From the NCBI GenBank assembly GCA_024803745.1, contig JANJXV010000014.1:4233001-4297000 (forward strand): DNA of 64,000 nt, read 5' to 3'. Each line of letters starts with the position of its first letter. Position 1 is the first letter of the stretch. The DNA comes from Megascapheus bottae (taxonomy: Eukaryota > Chordata > Mammalia > Rodentia > Geomyidae). This document shows, one piece after another, positions 35,258 to 45,700 of the stretch. Below the pieces are notes generated by a model. It was not told the DNA's origin. It searched no databases and worked only from the letters and a program-made list of their open reading frames with translations. The translations under genes were made by a program, and so were the position numbers.

Positions 35258-36630
35258 TAGGATTGGTCGGAAGATGACACTGAGACAATAGGGACCTAGC
35301 CTAGCTCTCTCCTACAAAAAGAGAGAATCAGGGAATCCCACGAGCCAACTACCTTAAGAAATCCACAACAACAAATTCAAGAAGCAATGGAGGACTACAC
35401 AAACTGGAAAAGAAATCCAGATAAAGCTCATATACAATGTTCTCAAGGAACCCGAAACACTAGGACCCCTCCCCCTCGCCACTGACTCCAAGCCGCGAAG
35501 GGCGCCGGGCCGGAAAGCCCTGACCTCCAGCTATGCCAGCAAGCGGTGGAATCCAGATGCAGGAACCCACACACACTGGGTGCGGACAGCACAGAGGGCA
35601 GCAGAGACCAGAGGGGAGGCGAACGGCTCTCCAACACTGTGGAGCAACTCACAGCCAAACCCCATCAGTAAGTAGTCCAGTGGGTTCCCCAAAAACCCAT
35701 CAGGAAAGCAGAGTTGGTGGCGAGCTACAGAACTTAACGAAGACCCCTCCACCCTGCCCAAGAAAGATTGGCAAGTGCAGGGGGGCAAGGAATTCAGAAT
35801 CCTGTCCCTTCCCCCAACAGCCCTCCCCCAGGCCATTGACTGGAGACTGACAGGCGGGTGGCGCTAAGACCCAGCACCCCACCAAAGGGGGCAGAGGTGT
35901 CCCTGCTCCCACCTGCCCAATAGCCTCCTCTATCAGGCCACTGAAACTGGAGACTGACGGGCGCTGAGACCCTGCCTTCCAACAGCGCGTGGGGGTGGGC
36001 GGGAATCTGGCAGCCAGCATTGGACTGACCCTAACCTAAGCGGGGCACCGGCCTGCTGGGAGTCTCCAGCAAAATTGCACCAAGGGGCCCACCCACAGAG
36101 TCATAGAAAAACTCGCTGCCAAAGCGGCTGAAACACAGCAGGGTACTGAAGGGCAGACCAGCAGGGGCCGAGCTCACCCTCTGAGAGCCAGAAAGGTGCC
36201 ACTCCACCCTCGGAGCCCACATTCTAGGCTGGGCCCCACCCCTGGGAACAGGGCAAGAAAACTAGCCATCTGCCGGGCTAGCTGAGACTGAAGTGCGGAA
36301 CTCCATCCTATGGCCCACTGTGGGGTCACTGGCTGATCTGAGAGCTAGCCATGCAGTGGCACACAGTCTCTAGGAACAGGCCAAACACCTGTAAAAGCTT
36401 CATACTCTGACCTAGTGAGCAGCAGAATTAATTTGGCTGAGAACCACTTGTATACAAAGAGTCCCAGAACCACCAGTCCCAAACCAAGTAAAGGCCGCCA
36501 CCTACCTACCACAGAGCTAACCTACAACAGTCCTCAATGCCTTGGAAAGCGCAATGACGAATTATGTCATATATAAATAATCAAAGTCCCACACAAAGCC
36601 CAAAAGGAAACAAGAGTGAAGAGATGAGAG
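35258..36630 (+). promoter_or_regulatory. L1 5'UTR (ancestral sense promoter region)
   Basis: The most GC-rich stretch of the window, upstream of the ORF1 remnant. It has an inexact internal repeat structure: the segment beginning GGAGACTGACGGGCG near 35,949 resembles GGAGACTGACAGGCG near 35,842, and CCCCACCAAAGGGGGCAG resembles CACCAAGGGGCCCAC. L1 5'UTRs act as internal pol II promoters; activity of this copy is unknown. Long frames on either strand here are GC-driven shadows. Confidence 0.75.
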
Positions 36631-36636
36631 AGATGT

Positions 36637-37280
36637 CACCATCCCAAGAAATGACACCTGAAGAGACACGAAATATGACTCTATACAAGGAGATGATTGT
36701 GGACATGGCTAAGGAGATTAAAGCAGAGTTATAAAAACAATTCTAGAAACATAAGCAGGCAATTACCAAGGAGCTCCTCAAATTCAAAACAGAAATGGAA
36801 GTAAAGATTAATACCCTCTCAGCAGACATGAGCAGCTCAGTGTCCACAATTCAAGCAAAAATGGATGCATTAAGCAACAGATTGAGATGGAGAATAGGAC
36901 ATCAGGAACAGAAGATAGAACGCAAGAGCTGGAACAGAGAATCATCAGCCTGGAGAAAGCAGTCTGAATTCACCAAAGACAATTTCCCCAACCATAAAAG
37001 GGAAAATACTCACATTATTGAAGGTTTCAGAACTCCAAACAGGCAAGATTCTAGAAGGAACACATCTAGACACATCATAGTAAAGACACTAGTCCCGAAT
37101 ACCAAGTAGCTAATCTTAAATGCTGCAAAAACAAAGAAAGAGCTGTACTACAATGGAAAAAAAATTAGAATAACTACAGACCTCTCCGTGCCAACCCTAA
37201 ATGCAAGAGAAGCTTGGAAAAACATCATTCATGTCCTGAAGACCAACAACTGCCAACCCAGCAAAACTAGCATTTACATT
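36637..37280 (+). pseudogene. L1 ORF1 (RNA-binding chaperone) remnant
   Basis: Begins MSPSQEMTPEET and is broken by stops after about 33 codons. The longest open piece, 36,795-37,109 (104 codons), covers coiled-coil heptads (SADMSSSVSTIQAKMDALSN) and the start of the RNA-binding part (ENTHIIEGF). The C-terminal domain follows past another stop (KKELYYNGKKIRITTDLSV). Part of the RRM-like centre appears deleted. Confidence 0.85.
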
Positions 37281-37480
37281 TGAGGGAGAAACAAGAATAT
37301 TTCACTCCAAAGAGAAGCTATACGAATATGTGCACATTAAACCAACATTACAAAAAACATTAATCAAGAACAAATTGCAGAATAGCAAGAACCCCCATCA
37401 AGAAGCAATTACCTATAAATCACTAAACACAAAAGGGGAAAAAAGAGAGAGAAAGAAACTTAAAAGTAAAAATAATTAGA

Positions 37481-38672
37481 ATGGACACTGACCACTTCTC
37501 CATAATTTCCCTAAATGTGAACGAGCTGAACAATCCAATCAAAAGACACAGAGTAGCAGACTGGATTAAGAAACACCACCCATCCATATGTTGCCTCCAA
37601 GAGACCCACCTCACTGCCAAAGACAGAAACAAATTCCAAGTGAAAGGATGGAAATGAATTTCCCACTCCAATGCACCATGCAAAAAAGCAGGAGTAGCAA
37701 TCTTAATCTCCGATAAAATTAACTTCTCAGTAAAATCAGTACATAAAGAGAGAGACGGCCATTACATATTAGTAAAGGGTACAATCCATACCCATAATAT
37801 TACAGTTATAAACATTTACTCCCCCAACACGGGAGCACCCAAATTCGTCAAACAAACTCTCTTGAATTACAGAACAAGATAGACTCAAACACAATCATAG
37901 TGGGAGACCTCAATACACCACTCTCAACTAACGACAAGTCAACTCAACAAAAGCTAAGCAAAGATACCACCGACTTAAACGACACCATAGCCCAGCTGGG
38001 CTTATACACAGAGTCTTCCATCCATCTGAGAAACTTTTTACATTTTTCTCAGTAGCACATGGAACACACTCCAAAATAGCATATAATAATTCATACAGAA
38101 AACTTAAGCAGATAGAAGAGGACTGATACAATTCCATGCATTCTATCAGACCACAGTGGAGTCAGACTAATTCTGAACAAAGGAGTCAAAGTCAAAAAAC
38201 ATTCAATCACTTGGAAACTGAACAACACACTTCTGAATAACTCCTGGGTAACAGGTCAAATCAGAAAAGAAATTAAAAACTTCCTTGAATGTAATGACAA
38301 TCAAGAGACATCACAAAGGAACTTATGGGACACAGCAAAGGCAGTTCTAAGGGGCAAATTTATCGCACTAGGAGTGCACATTAAAAAGACAGAAGACGAG
38401 CATGTAAATAAACTAAAGAAGAAATTGAAATACCTAGAGGAACAAGAAAAAGTTAATTCTGAAACTACTAGAAGGACAGAAATAACAAAAATAAAATCAG
38501 AAATATCAGAGATTGAAATAAGATCTACTATACACAAATTAATAAATCAAAAAGTTGAGACAGACCCATAGCAAGATTAATCAAAAAAAGGAGAGGGGAG
38601 ACTCAAATAAATAAGATTAGAGACCTCACGGGAACAATCACAACAGATATCCAAGAAATTCAGACCATTATG
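37481..38672 (+). pseudogene. L1 ORF2 endonuclease region, broken
   Basis: Starts MDTDHFSIISLNVNELN, with the AP-endonuclease signature CCLQETHL soon after, and runs through GVAILISDK. Several stops and frameshifts follow near 37,655 and after 37,870. The end matches the 'MNKYY' position before the RT domain, after which sequence jumps to the ORF2 C-terminus. Confidence 0.85.
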
Positions 38673-38765
38673 AATAAGTACTATGTTTATCTCTGCATTA
38701 TTCACAATAGCCAGGTGATGAAACTATTCAGATGCCCTACTGCAGATGAATGGATATAGAAAATG

Positions 38766-38771
<6 letters not shown>

Positions 38772-38800
<29 letters not shown>
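38772..38800. repeat. (TA)n microsatellite
   Basis: About 15 TA units in the L1 3' segment, at the site where the related minus-strand L1 at 10,327 has only TATATATAT. Confidence 0.95.
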
Positions 38801-38803
<3 letters not shown>

Positions 38804-39312
38804 AATGGAATTCTACATAGCCAATAGACAAGATAAAATAATGGCATTTGCAGGGAAGTGGATGAATCTAGAGAGAATCATATTGAGTGAGTTAAGTCAA
38901 GACCAAAGGAACAAAAGGTGCATGGTATCCTTAATATGTGGCTATTAGATCCAAACAGTACAAGAGCAAGGACTCAATGTTTGCATACCCAATGCTATGG
39001 ACATAGTACAGGAAATATAAACACAACTCCATAGACGTAAAAACCTATGACTCTATAGACATAATGTTTTGTTACATAGATTAATATGTATCTTTAATAC
39101 ACAAACCCTTAGCCTAATTTTGATTATATTCTAAAAACTATGTGCCAGTGATTGTATATAGAGATTTCCTTCTTGAATACTTGTTTGTTAAACATGTCAT
39201 TTGAAATATGATGTAAAAATCAATGTTAATAAATTCTTTAATTAAAAAAAGTAAATAAGTAATACTAAAATCAGCCATGTCATTTTTATTCCTTTTAAAA
39301 CAAAGCATCTAG

Positions 39313-39530
39313 AGCTGCATACTGGTGACACACACCTGTGATCCTAGCCACTCAGGACACTGAGATCTGAGAATTACACCTCTAAGCCAGCTTTTGAAGG
39401 AAAGACTGTGAGATCCTTATGTACAATTAACCAGTAGAAAGTAGAAAGTGAGAGTGTTGCTAAAGTGGTAGAGCTCTAGCTTTGTGAAAAAAAGCTCTGG
39501 ACCTGTACTTAGACCCTGAGTTGAAGGCAC
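39313..39530 (+). mobile_element. type II SINE
   Basis: CACACACCTGTGATCCTAGCC, CTCAGGACACTGAGATCTGAG, TAAAGTGGTAGAGCTCTAGC and ACCCTGAGTTGAAGGC. Moderately diverged. Confidence 0.82.
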
Positions 39531-39806
39531 ACAAAGGGAAATCTACCTCTGTCCTTGCCTATCCATCATATATTTATTTCTATATTATTCTTTTCTTAAG
39601 TTGACTTCTTTCTTCAACTACGATCTTTTAGTTTGTATTTCAATAAGTATATGAAATAAATACAACTAAGCATACATAATGCATGGAAATTTAAATATGT
39701 TCAAACTATTAAATTTCCCAAATAATCTATGTCTCAAGCAGTATAAACAGACAACAGAGAATATACTGCAATAAGGGGCAAATTCACCATAAATAAAACT
39801 ATATGG

Positions 39807-39911
39807 GTGCTCACTTCAGCAGACATATACTAAAATTGGAAAGATACAGAAAAGATTAGCATGGCCCCTGCGCAAGGATGACACACAAATTAGTGAAGCA
39901 TTCCATATTTT
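39807..39911 (+). pseudogene. U6 snRNA pseudogene (5' part of chimera)
   Basis: Spans the whole U6, from GTGCTCACTTCAGCAG to GAAGCATTCCATATTTTT. The conserved GATTAGCATGGCCCCTGCGC core (ACAGA-proximal region and the U4-pairing segment) is nearly unchanged; about eight changes, mostly CpG-type G-to-A, plus a one-base deletion in the CAGCACATA segment. No U6-type PSE/TATA arrangement is visible upstream, so it is not an active U6 gene. Confidence 0.93.
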
Positions 39912-40190
39912 TATATGTCATACTCTTAAATCAAATAACTACCAACCAAGAATACTGTACCCAGCTAAGCTCTCATTCATAACTGAGGGAACAATGAAAA
40001 CATGCATTCCAGGGAAAAGCTGCAACATTACGTAGCAACCAAACCAACATTACAGAAAATTCTCAAAGATGTTCTGCACATAGAAAACCAAAATAAATGT
40101 AATACAGAGAAAGAAATGGCACCTAAACATCATACCATCTAAGTACCACAAGAACTGTCAAGACTCGGGCCCTAATGAAAGCTTTTAAAA

Positions 40191-40532
40191 ATGGCAGGAA
40201 CTAATAAATATTTCTCAATCCTAACTCTCAATATCAATGGACTTAACTCTACAATTAAATGGCATAGACTGTCTAGTTGGATCAAAAAGCAAGATCCATC
40301 GTTCTGCTGTCAAGAGACACATCTTGCCCAAAAACACAAATATTTTTTGGAAGTGAGAGGTTGGAACAAAGTTTATCAAGCTAACGGCCCCCATAAACAG
40401 GCTGGAGTTGCCATCCTCATATCAGATAAAACAGATTTGAAACTAAAATTAGTGAGAAAAGACAAAGAAGGTTACTACATACTAATAAAGGCATCTCTCC
40501 TCCATGAGGACATAACCATCCTAAATATCTAA
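40191..40532 (+). pseudogene. L1 ORF2 N-terminal endonuclease segment
   Basis: Opens MAGTNKYFSILTLNINGLNS, the usual L1 ORF2 start, and contains the endonuclease motifs NINGLNS and CCQETHL (catalytic Glu within QETH). It stops at about residue 113. The continuation (IVGDFNTPLSPMDRS at 40,608 onward, and 40,890-41,105) lies in later frames past stops. The same ORF2 recovers as a 304-codon RT frame at 41,564. Confidence 0.92.
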
Positions 40533-41563
40533 ACACCTAATCCCAGAGCACCGAACTTCATAAAGCAAACTTTACACTCACTGAAACCATACATAGATCG
40601 ACACACAGTGATTGTTGGTGACTTTAATACACCACTTTCACCTATGGACAGATCAACAGGGCAAAAACTCAACAGAAAAACCTTAGAATTGAACAACTGT
40701 ATAGACCAACTAGATCTAACAGATATCTGCAGATCATTTCACCCAGCAACAACACAATGTACGCTTTTTTCAGCACCACATGGAACATTTTCCAAAATAG
40801 ACCACATTTTAGGGTAGAAAACAAACCTGGGAAGATTCAGAAACACTGAAATCATTCCCTGAACTCTCTCAGATCACAAGAGCATCAAATTGGAACTGAG
40901 CACCAATCTCCACCAACAAAAACCCTGTAACCCATGGAGATTGAACAACACACTGTTGAATCACCAGTGGGTCATTGAGGAGATCAGAACAGAAATCCAA
41001 CAGTTTATGAAATTTAACAAAAAGGAGCACACAAAATACCAGCTCCTTTGGGACACAGCAAAGGCAGTATTCAGAGGAAAATTTATAGCTGAGTGCCTAC
41101 AATAACAAATTGGAAAAATCACTAACCAACAATTTAACGTGTCACCTTAAGCGCCTGGAAGAAGAGCAACAAACCAACTCTAATCCCAGTAGAAGGAAGC
41201 AAATTATCAAAATCAAAGCAGAATTAAATGAATTGGAGCCAAAAAAAAAGTATAGAAAGAATCAACAAAACAAGGAGTTAGTTCTTTGAAAACATTAACA
41301 AAATTGACAGACTTTTAGCAAATCTTACCATAAAAAAGAAGGGAGCATACCGAAATAAACAAAATCACAGATGAGAATGGTAATATCATGACAGAAATTA
41401 CCAAGATCCAGAGCATCATGAGGGAATACTTTTCAAACCTTTATGCCAACAAATTTGAGAATCTAGAAGAAATGGATGAATTTCTAGCCAATATTAACAT
41501 ACCCACACTGAACCAAGAAGACCTAATCCAACTAAACAGTCTATTTCAAGCACTGAACTAGAA

Positions 41564-42478
41564 ATGGCAATAAGAGACCTGCCTCCTAAGAAAAGCCCAG
41601 GACCACATGGATTCACCGCTGAATTCTATAAGGTCTTCAAAGCAGAGCTCACACCAATACTCCTCAAGATCTTCAACGAAATTGAAAATGAAGGCTCTTT
41701 GCCAAACTCATTCTACGAAGCCAGTATAACCCTCATCCCCAAACCAGGCAGAGATTCATCAAAAAAAGAGAACTATAGACCCATTTCTTTGATGAATATT
41801 GATGCAAAACTTCTCAACAAAATACTGGCCAAACGTCTGCAACAATTCATCAAAAAAATTATTCTCTATGATCAAATAGGATTCATCACAGGGAGGCAAA
41901 GCTGGTTCAACATAAGCAAATCAATTAATATAATTCAACACATCAACAGGAGCAAGGACAAAAATCACATGATTGTCTCAATAGATGCAGAAAAGGCATT
42001 GGACAAGATCCAACATCCCTTTATGTTAAAAGCTCTGGAGAAACTAGGAATCCATGGAACATTCCTCTGTGTAATAAAGGAAGTGTATGACAAACCCACA
42101 GCTAGTATTATACTTAATGGGGAAAAGCTAAAGCCATTCCCTCTAAAATCAGGAGCGATACAAGGACGCCCACTCTCTCCACTCCTCTTTAACATAGTAT
42201 TAGAATTTCTAGCCAGTGCAATAAGGCAAGAAGCAAGCGTAAAGGGGATCCAAACAAGGAAAGAGGAAGTGAAACTTTCCTTCTTTGCCGATGACATGAT
42301 TCTATATTTAAAGAACCCTATAGACTCCACTCCCAAGCTCCTTGAGCTGATTCAAAACTTTGGAAGGGTATCAGGGTATAAAATTAACGGTATGGCCCCA
42401 TTTGTAAGGAAACAGAAAGACTTGGGAAAAATCATATTAAGTGAAGTAAGCCAGACTCAAAGGAACATAGGCTCATAA
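41564..42478 (+). pseudogene. L1 ORF2 reverse transcriptase fused to ORF2 C-terminus
   Basis: 304-codon open frame, the longest L1 frame here. It holds RT motifs in order: [12 protein letters not shown] (residues about 12-23), [53 protein letters not shown] (usually [10 protein letters not shown]; here the Cys is Arg) and FADDMILYL (about 240-248). At about residue 277 ([11 protein letters not shown]) it jumps to the last part of ORF2, so the thumb and most of the C-terminal domain, including the Cys-rich region, are deleted in frame. No start codon context; not expected to be translated. Confidence 0.9.
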
Positions 42479-42900
42479 TCAGTAGAAACCTTGGGTTCTC
42501 CTAGCAGAGATTTGCAATAGAGCAAAACCTAGATACATAAGGACATACAGTATGACGCTAAATGAAAGGACCTCTAGGATATAAAAACAAAAGCCATCTA
42601 ATGAGTGATTGTTGCCCTTAATGTACTATGTTATATATCATCTCTTTTGCTGTCCCTTGGTTATCTCATATTGTTAAAGTATTTCACTTTGTTATGTGAT
42701 ATATTGGGTAAATGTGTATTTGGTTATTTGAAATTGGATTGGAAGGGGGGAAAACAAGATGAGGAGTGGGGGGGGAGGGAAATGGGGACCAAGACATGGG
42801 AAAGGGTATTAATGTCTGTGAATTAATGCACCTTCTATCTTTTGAATATAATGTAACCCTTCTCTTAATTATAATAAAAATATATGAAAAAATATGTGGG

Positions 42901-43386
42901 ATTCAGCTAAAATATCTTGATGTCATAGTTGTATTAAACATTTTATAAAGTCTAAAATGAGATTTCACTTGAAGTGACTTGAAAAAGAAATACAAAGCAC
43001 ATAAAAACTAGAAGATAAAAATTCTAAAGTAGAAATCATTGAACTAGAAATAAAATACAGAGAAAATTAGCTAGGCAGTATACTGTACACCTGTAGTCCT
43101 AGCTATTTAGTAGGATGAAACAAGAGGACTACTTAGGTCCTAGGCTTTAAGATGAAGCCTAGGCAATACACTGTGTTGAAACAAACAGAAATACAGAGAG
43201 AAATAAGCATAAATACAGTATCAAAGTATCAAAAAGACAACTTCTTAAAAACAACTTACATAAATCAGGAAAAAAAGATAAAGAAAACATAAAGTAACCT
43301 CAGAAATAGAAACACTAAAATGATAAGGACATAGGTACAATAAAATAAAATTTCCATAAGTATACAGGATTCAGCAATGTATGAAT
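42901..43386. other. mostly unique DNA with a SINE-like patch
   Basis: AATTAGCTAGGCAGTATACTG at about 43,066, then TGTAGTCCTAGCTATTTAGT and AAGCCTAGGCAATACACTG resemble the 5' half of a type II or Alu/B1-like SINE on the plus strand. The remainder is A-rich unique sequence. Confidence 0.4.
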
Positions 43387-43582
43387 TTTTTTTTGCCCGT
43401 CCTAGGGCTTAAACTCAGGGACTGGGCACTGTCCTTGGACACATTTTGCTCAAGGGTAGATCTCTGCCCCTTGAACCACAGCACCACTTCTGGCTTTTTC
43501 TATGTATGTGGTACTGAGAAATCGAATCCAGGGTTTTGTGCATGTTAGGCAAGCACTCTACCAGTAGGCCATACTCCTGGCC
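43387..43582 (-). mobile_element. tRNA-like dimer SINE (type I)
   Basis: Minus-strand copy from poly(T) to ACTCCTGGCC. It carries the TTTTGCTCAAGGG spacer variant in the right half. CAATGTATGAATTTTT on the left and CAATGTACAGAATTTTT on the right look like a slightly diverged TSD. Confidence 0.9.
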
Positions 43583-43599
43583 CAATGTACAGAATTTTT

Positions 43600-45067
43600 A
43601 AACATTAGAATAAATTGAAAAAGATAGACATAGATAATAACTGTTTATCTGAAGTCAACCAACAGATACTAGTTATTTATGGTGACAAATCCTAGAAATC
43701 TAAGGAGGTTTGATGGGGAAAGGAAGAACTGAAGAACTGAATAATTAAGACTGTGCTTTATATTTCATGCTAATTATGCCTCATTATGAAGAAAAACAAA
43801 AAATTCACCATATTTACTTTCATTCTGTGGTTAGAGAAGTTGGATCTTATCATTGCCTTATGTTTGATAATTGAAATGGTTTGATAGTCTCCCTGGCTTA
43901 GCTTTCCCTTAATCTCGGGCCTACACATCTCTTCTCAAATGTGTCTCTCTCTTAAAACCTTTCCAAAGTTATTTGCATTTTCTAGATAATTTAAGTCTTT
44001 TGGCCTTTCCAATTCCTCTGATCCTTCAAAGCCCGTTCTGGTTTCCATGACATCTTTCCTATCGACTCTTGGTGATCTCATAAAAGATTCCATTTATTAA
44101 GCTAATACATGCTATAAACTGTATCATTTTCCATGGTTAATCAGGTATTATGCCAACAATATTCAACACATATTATTTTTAACCTTATTATAATAAACAA
44201 GGCTCAGAAGTAATTTGAAGAATATTACTACTAAACACAAATGCAGCCATCTAACTGAAGAGTGCTCACAAGCCCATTCCACTGCTCTGAATTTCATTCT
44301 ATTGTTGGTTTACTACAAGAAAATACAAGTACACTGCGTTTTGTTTTTAATTCCCTTCAAAATAAACATTATGGCTTTCATTTCTAATTCCTCTTTAAAT
44401 ATTTAGCATATTTACAGTCACTGACATAGATACATAATTGCTGATTTAGTGAAAAGACAGTTATTATTTATTTACAAGCCTGTAGGACTAAATCTTTGCC
44501 TGAGAAGGTAAAGAAAACTGACACAATAATTATTACCAAAATAACAAGAATTTTGTTGACAATACTATATCATTGGTTAACACAACCTGTACATGTTATA
44601 CCAAAATAGTGATTACAGCCAATCTCTTGAACATAAATGTCCATTTATCTGTGCAAACATTATCCAACATTTGTACATTGAAAGCAGATAAGATATTTGG
44701 GTAACAGTCATAATAATATAAAACTAAAAGCAAAGTTTTTCCTCAGCGTCTCTATAAGTCAAATAGCAAGTATTGCTTGCCAATGTCACTTCTTTATTTA
44801 CCTTACAGAGAGACAGTGTCTTTCTGAGTGCCTCAAGATGTTCTTATTTTATATATCAGTCAATACTCATCGTAAAAGTCATTGTTCTGTGCTCATTGTT
44901 TCTTTCATCTCAAAATCGCCTTTGTCTTTCAGGCCTTCTGACTTCCAAAGGAGGCAAGGCCACTGGGAGATGTGGTATAAGGATGAGGGTGAGAGCAGCT
45001 AAACTGTAGTGCATTTCTATCTTGCTTCTATTTCTGGTGACCATGTACACAATGGTTCTGACTCATT
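43600..45067. other. unique DNA, no gene seen
   Basis: Overlapping frames of 101 and 78 codons at 44,697-45,009 have no domain or splice support. No repeat recognised. Confidence 0.42.
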
Positions 45068-45077
45068 AAAAAAAAAA

Positions 45078-45169
45078 GCGTATGTGAATTAATGCACCTT
45101 CTTTCTGGCAAATATCATGTAACCCTTTTACTAATTACAATAAAAAAATAAAACAGTGAAAAAAAAAAA
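45078..45169 (+). mobile_element. very short L1 3' tail (type A)
   Basis: Only the last roughly 90 bp of the type A 3'UTR: GTATGTGAATTAATGCACC, ATCATGTAACCCTTTTACT and TTACAATAAAAAAATAAAA. It is flanked by A-rich direct repeats ending AAAAAGC. An extreme 5' truncation. Confidence 0.85.
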
Positions 45170-45482
45170 GCAAGCCCAGACCCCAAACTATCTTCTGGAT
45201 TCTGGTAATACCATATCTTCATCTCCTCTCTCCAGTTCTTAGGGAGCAGCAGATCCTGGTATTGCAAACATGTAAACTTTCTTCTTTTAGTTGTCTCAGT
45301 CCTTCTCTCTAGTAAAAACGTAAAAATGATAATCACATTGTAATCATCACTCCCTGTGTTGAAAATTTCAACTCTTTAAAAGGCTTAGAAAAGTTTGGGG
45401 GGAGGTCCTCCTTTTTGGAACTCTAACTGACTCAAGCTTTAAGCATATATGTCAACATAATCAACTGGTATGGGTCACTTTC

Positions 45483-45688
45483 TTTTTTTTTTTTTTTTTG
45501 CCAGTCCTGGGCTTGGGCTCAGGGCCTGAGCACTGCCCTTGGACTTTCTCAAGGCTTAGCACTCTACCACTTGAGCCTCAGCACCACTTCCAACTTTTTT
45601 CAATGTATGTGATACGGAGCAATCGAACCCGGGTCTTTTTGTGCATGCTAGGCAAGGACTCTACCACCAGGCCAAACTCCCGGCCCCG
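45483..45688 (-). mobile_element. tRNA-like dimer SINE (type I), intact
   Basis: Near-consensus minus-strand copy, ending CCAAACTCCCGGCCCC. A perfect 12-bp flanking repeat TGGGTCACTTTC lies at 45,471-45,482 and 45,689-45,700. Confidence 0.95.
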
Positions 45689-45700
45689 TGGGTCACTTTC

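Larger units (their letters stand above)
35258..39246 (+). mobile_element. L1 (type B) with both ends, internally deleted
   Basis: About 4.0 kb. Contents in order: GC-rich 5'UTR (35,258-about 36,630), ORF1 remnant (36,637-about 37,280), inter-ORF region, ORF2 endonuclease and early RT region (37,481-about 38,672), then a jump to the last part of ORF2, then 3'UTR ending AATAAATTCTTTAATT. A flanking repeat AAAAGTAAATAA(A/G)TAA lies at about 35,240 and 39,247. Roughly 2.3 kb of ORF2 (most of RT and the C-terminal domain) is missing. Both ORFs contain stops. Confidence 0.9.
39807..42887 (+). mobile_element. U6 snRNA/L1 chimeric retroinsertion, internally deleted
   Basis: A complete-length U6 copy (39,807-39,911) is followed without any spacer by L1 sequence from the ORF1 end/inter-ORF region, ORF2 from its first codon (40,191) through RT, a deletion junction at about 42,390, the ORF2 C-terminus and a type A 3'UTR/poly(A) at about 42,880. 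A candidate TSD, AAAACTATATGGG (39,795-39,807) versus AAAAATATGTGGG (42,888-42,900), has two mismatches. A single insertion from a U6-to-L1 template switch explains the arrangement. Confidence 0.85.

Noticed and set aside
35443..36222. Cluster of 60-106 codon ORFs on both strands with Pro/Ser/Gly-rich products
   Set aside because: They lie in the GC-rich L1 5'UTR, which has few stop codons by composition. They overlap on both strands and have no protein-like motifs.
39807..39911. Functional U6 snRNA gene
   Set aside because: It has about eight base changes and a deletion, no U6-type upstream PSE/TATA arrangement, and is fused to L1 sequence.
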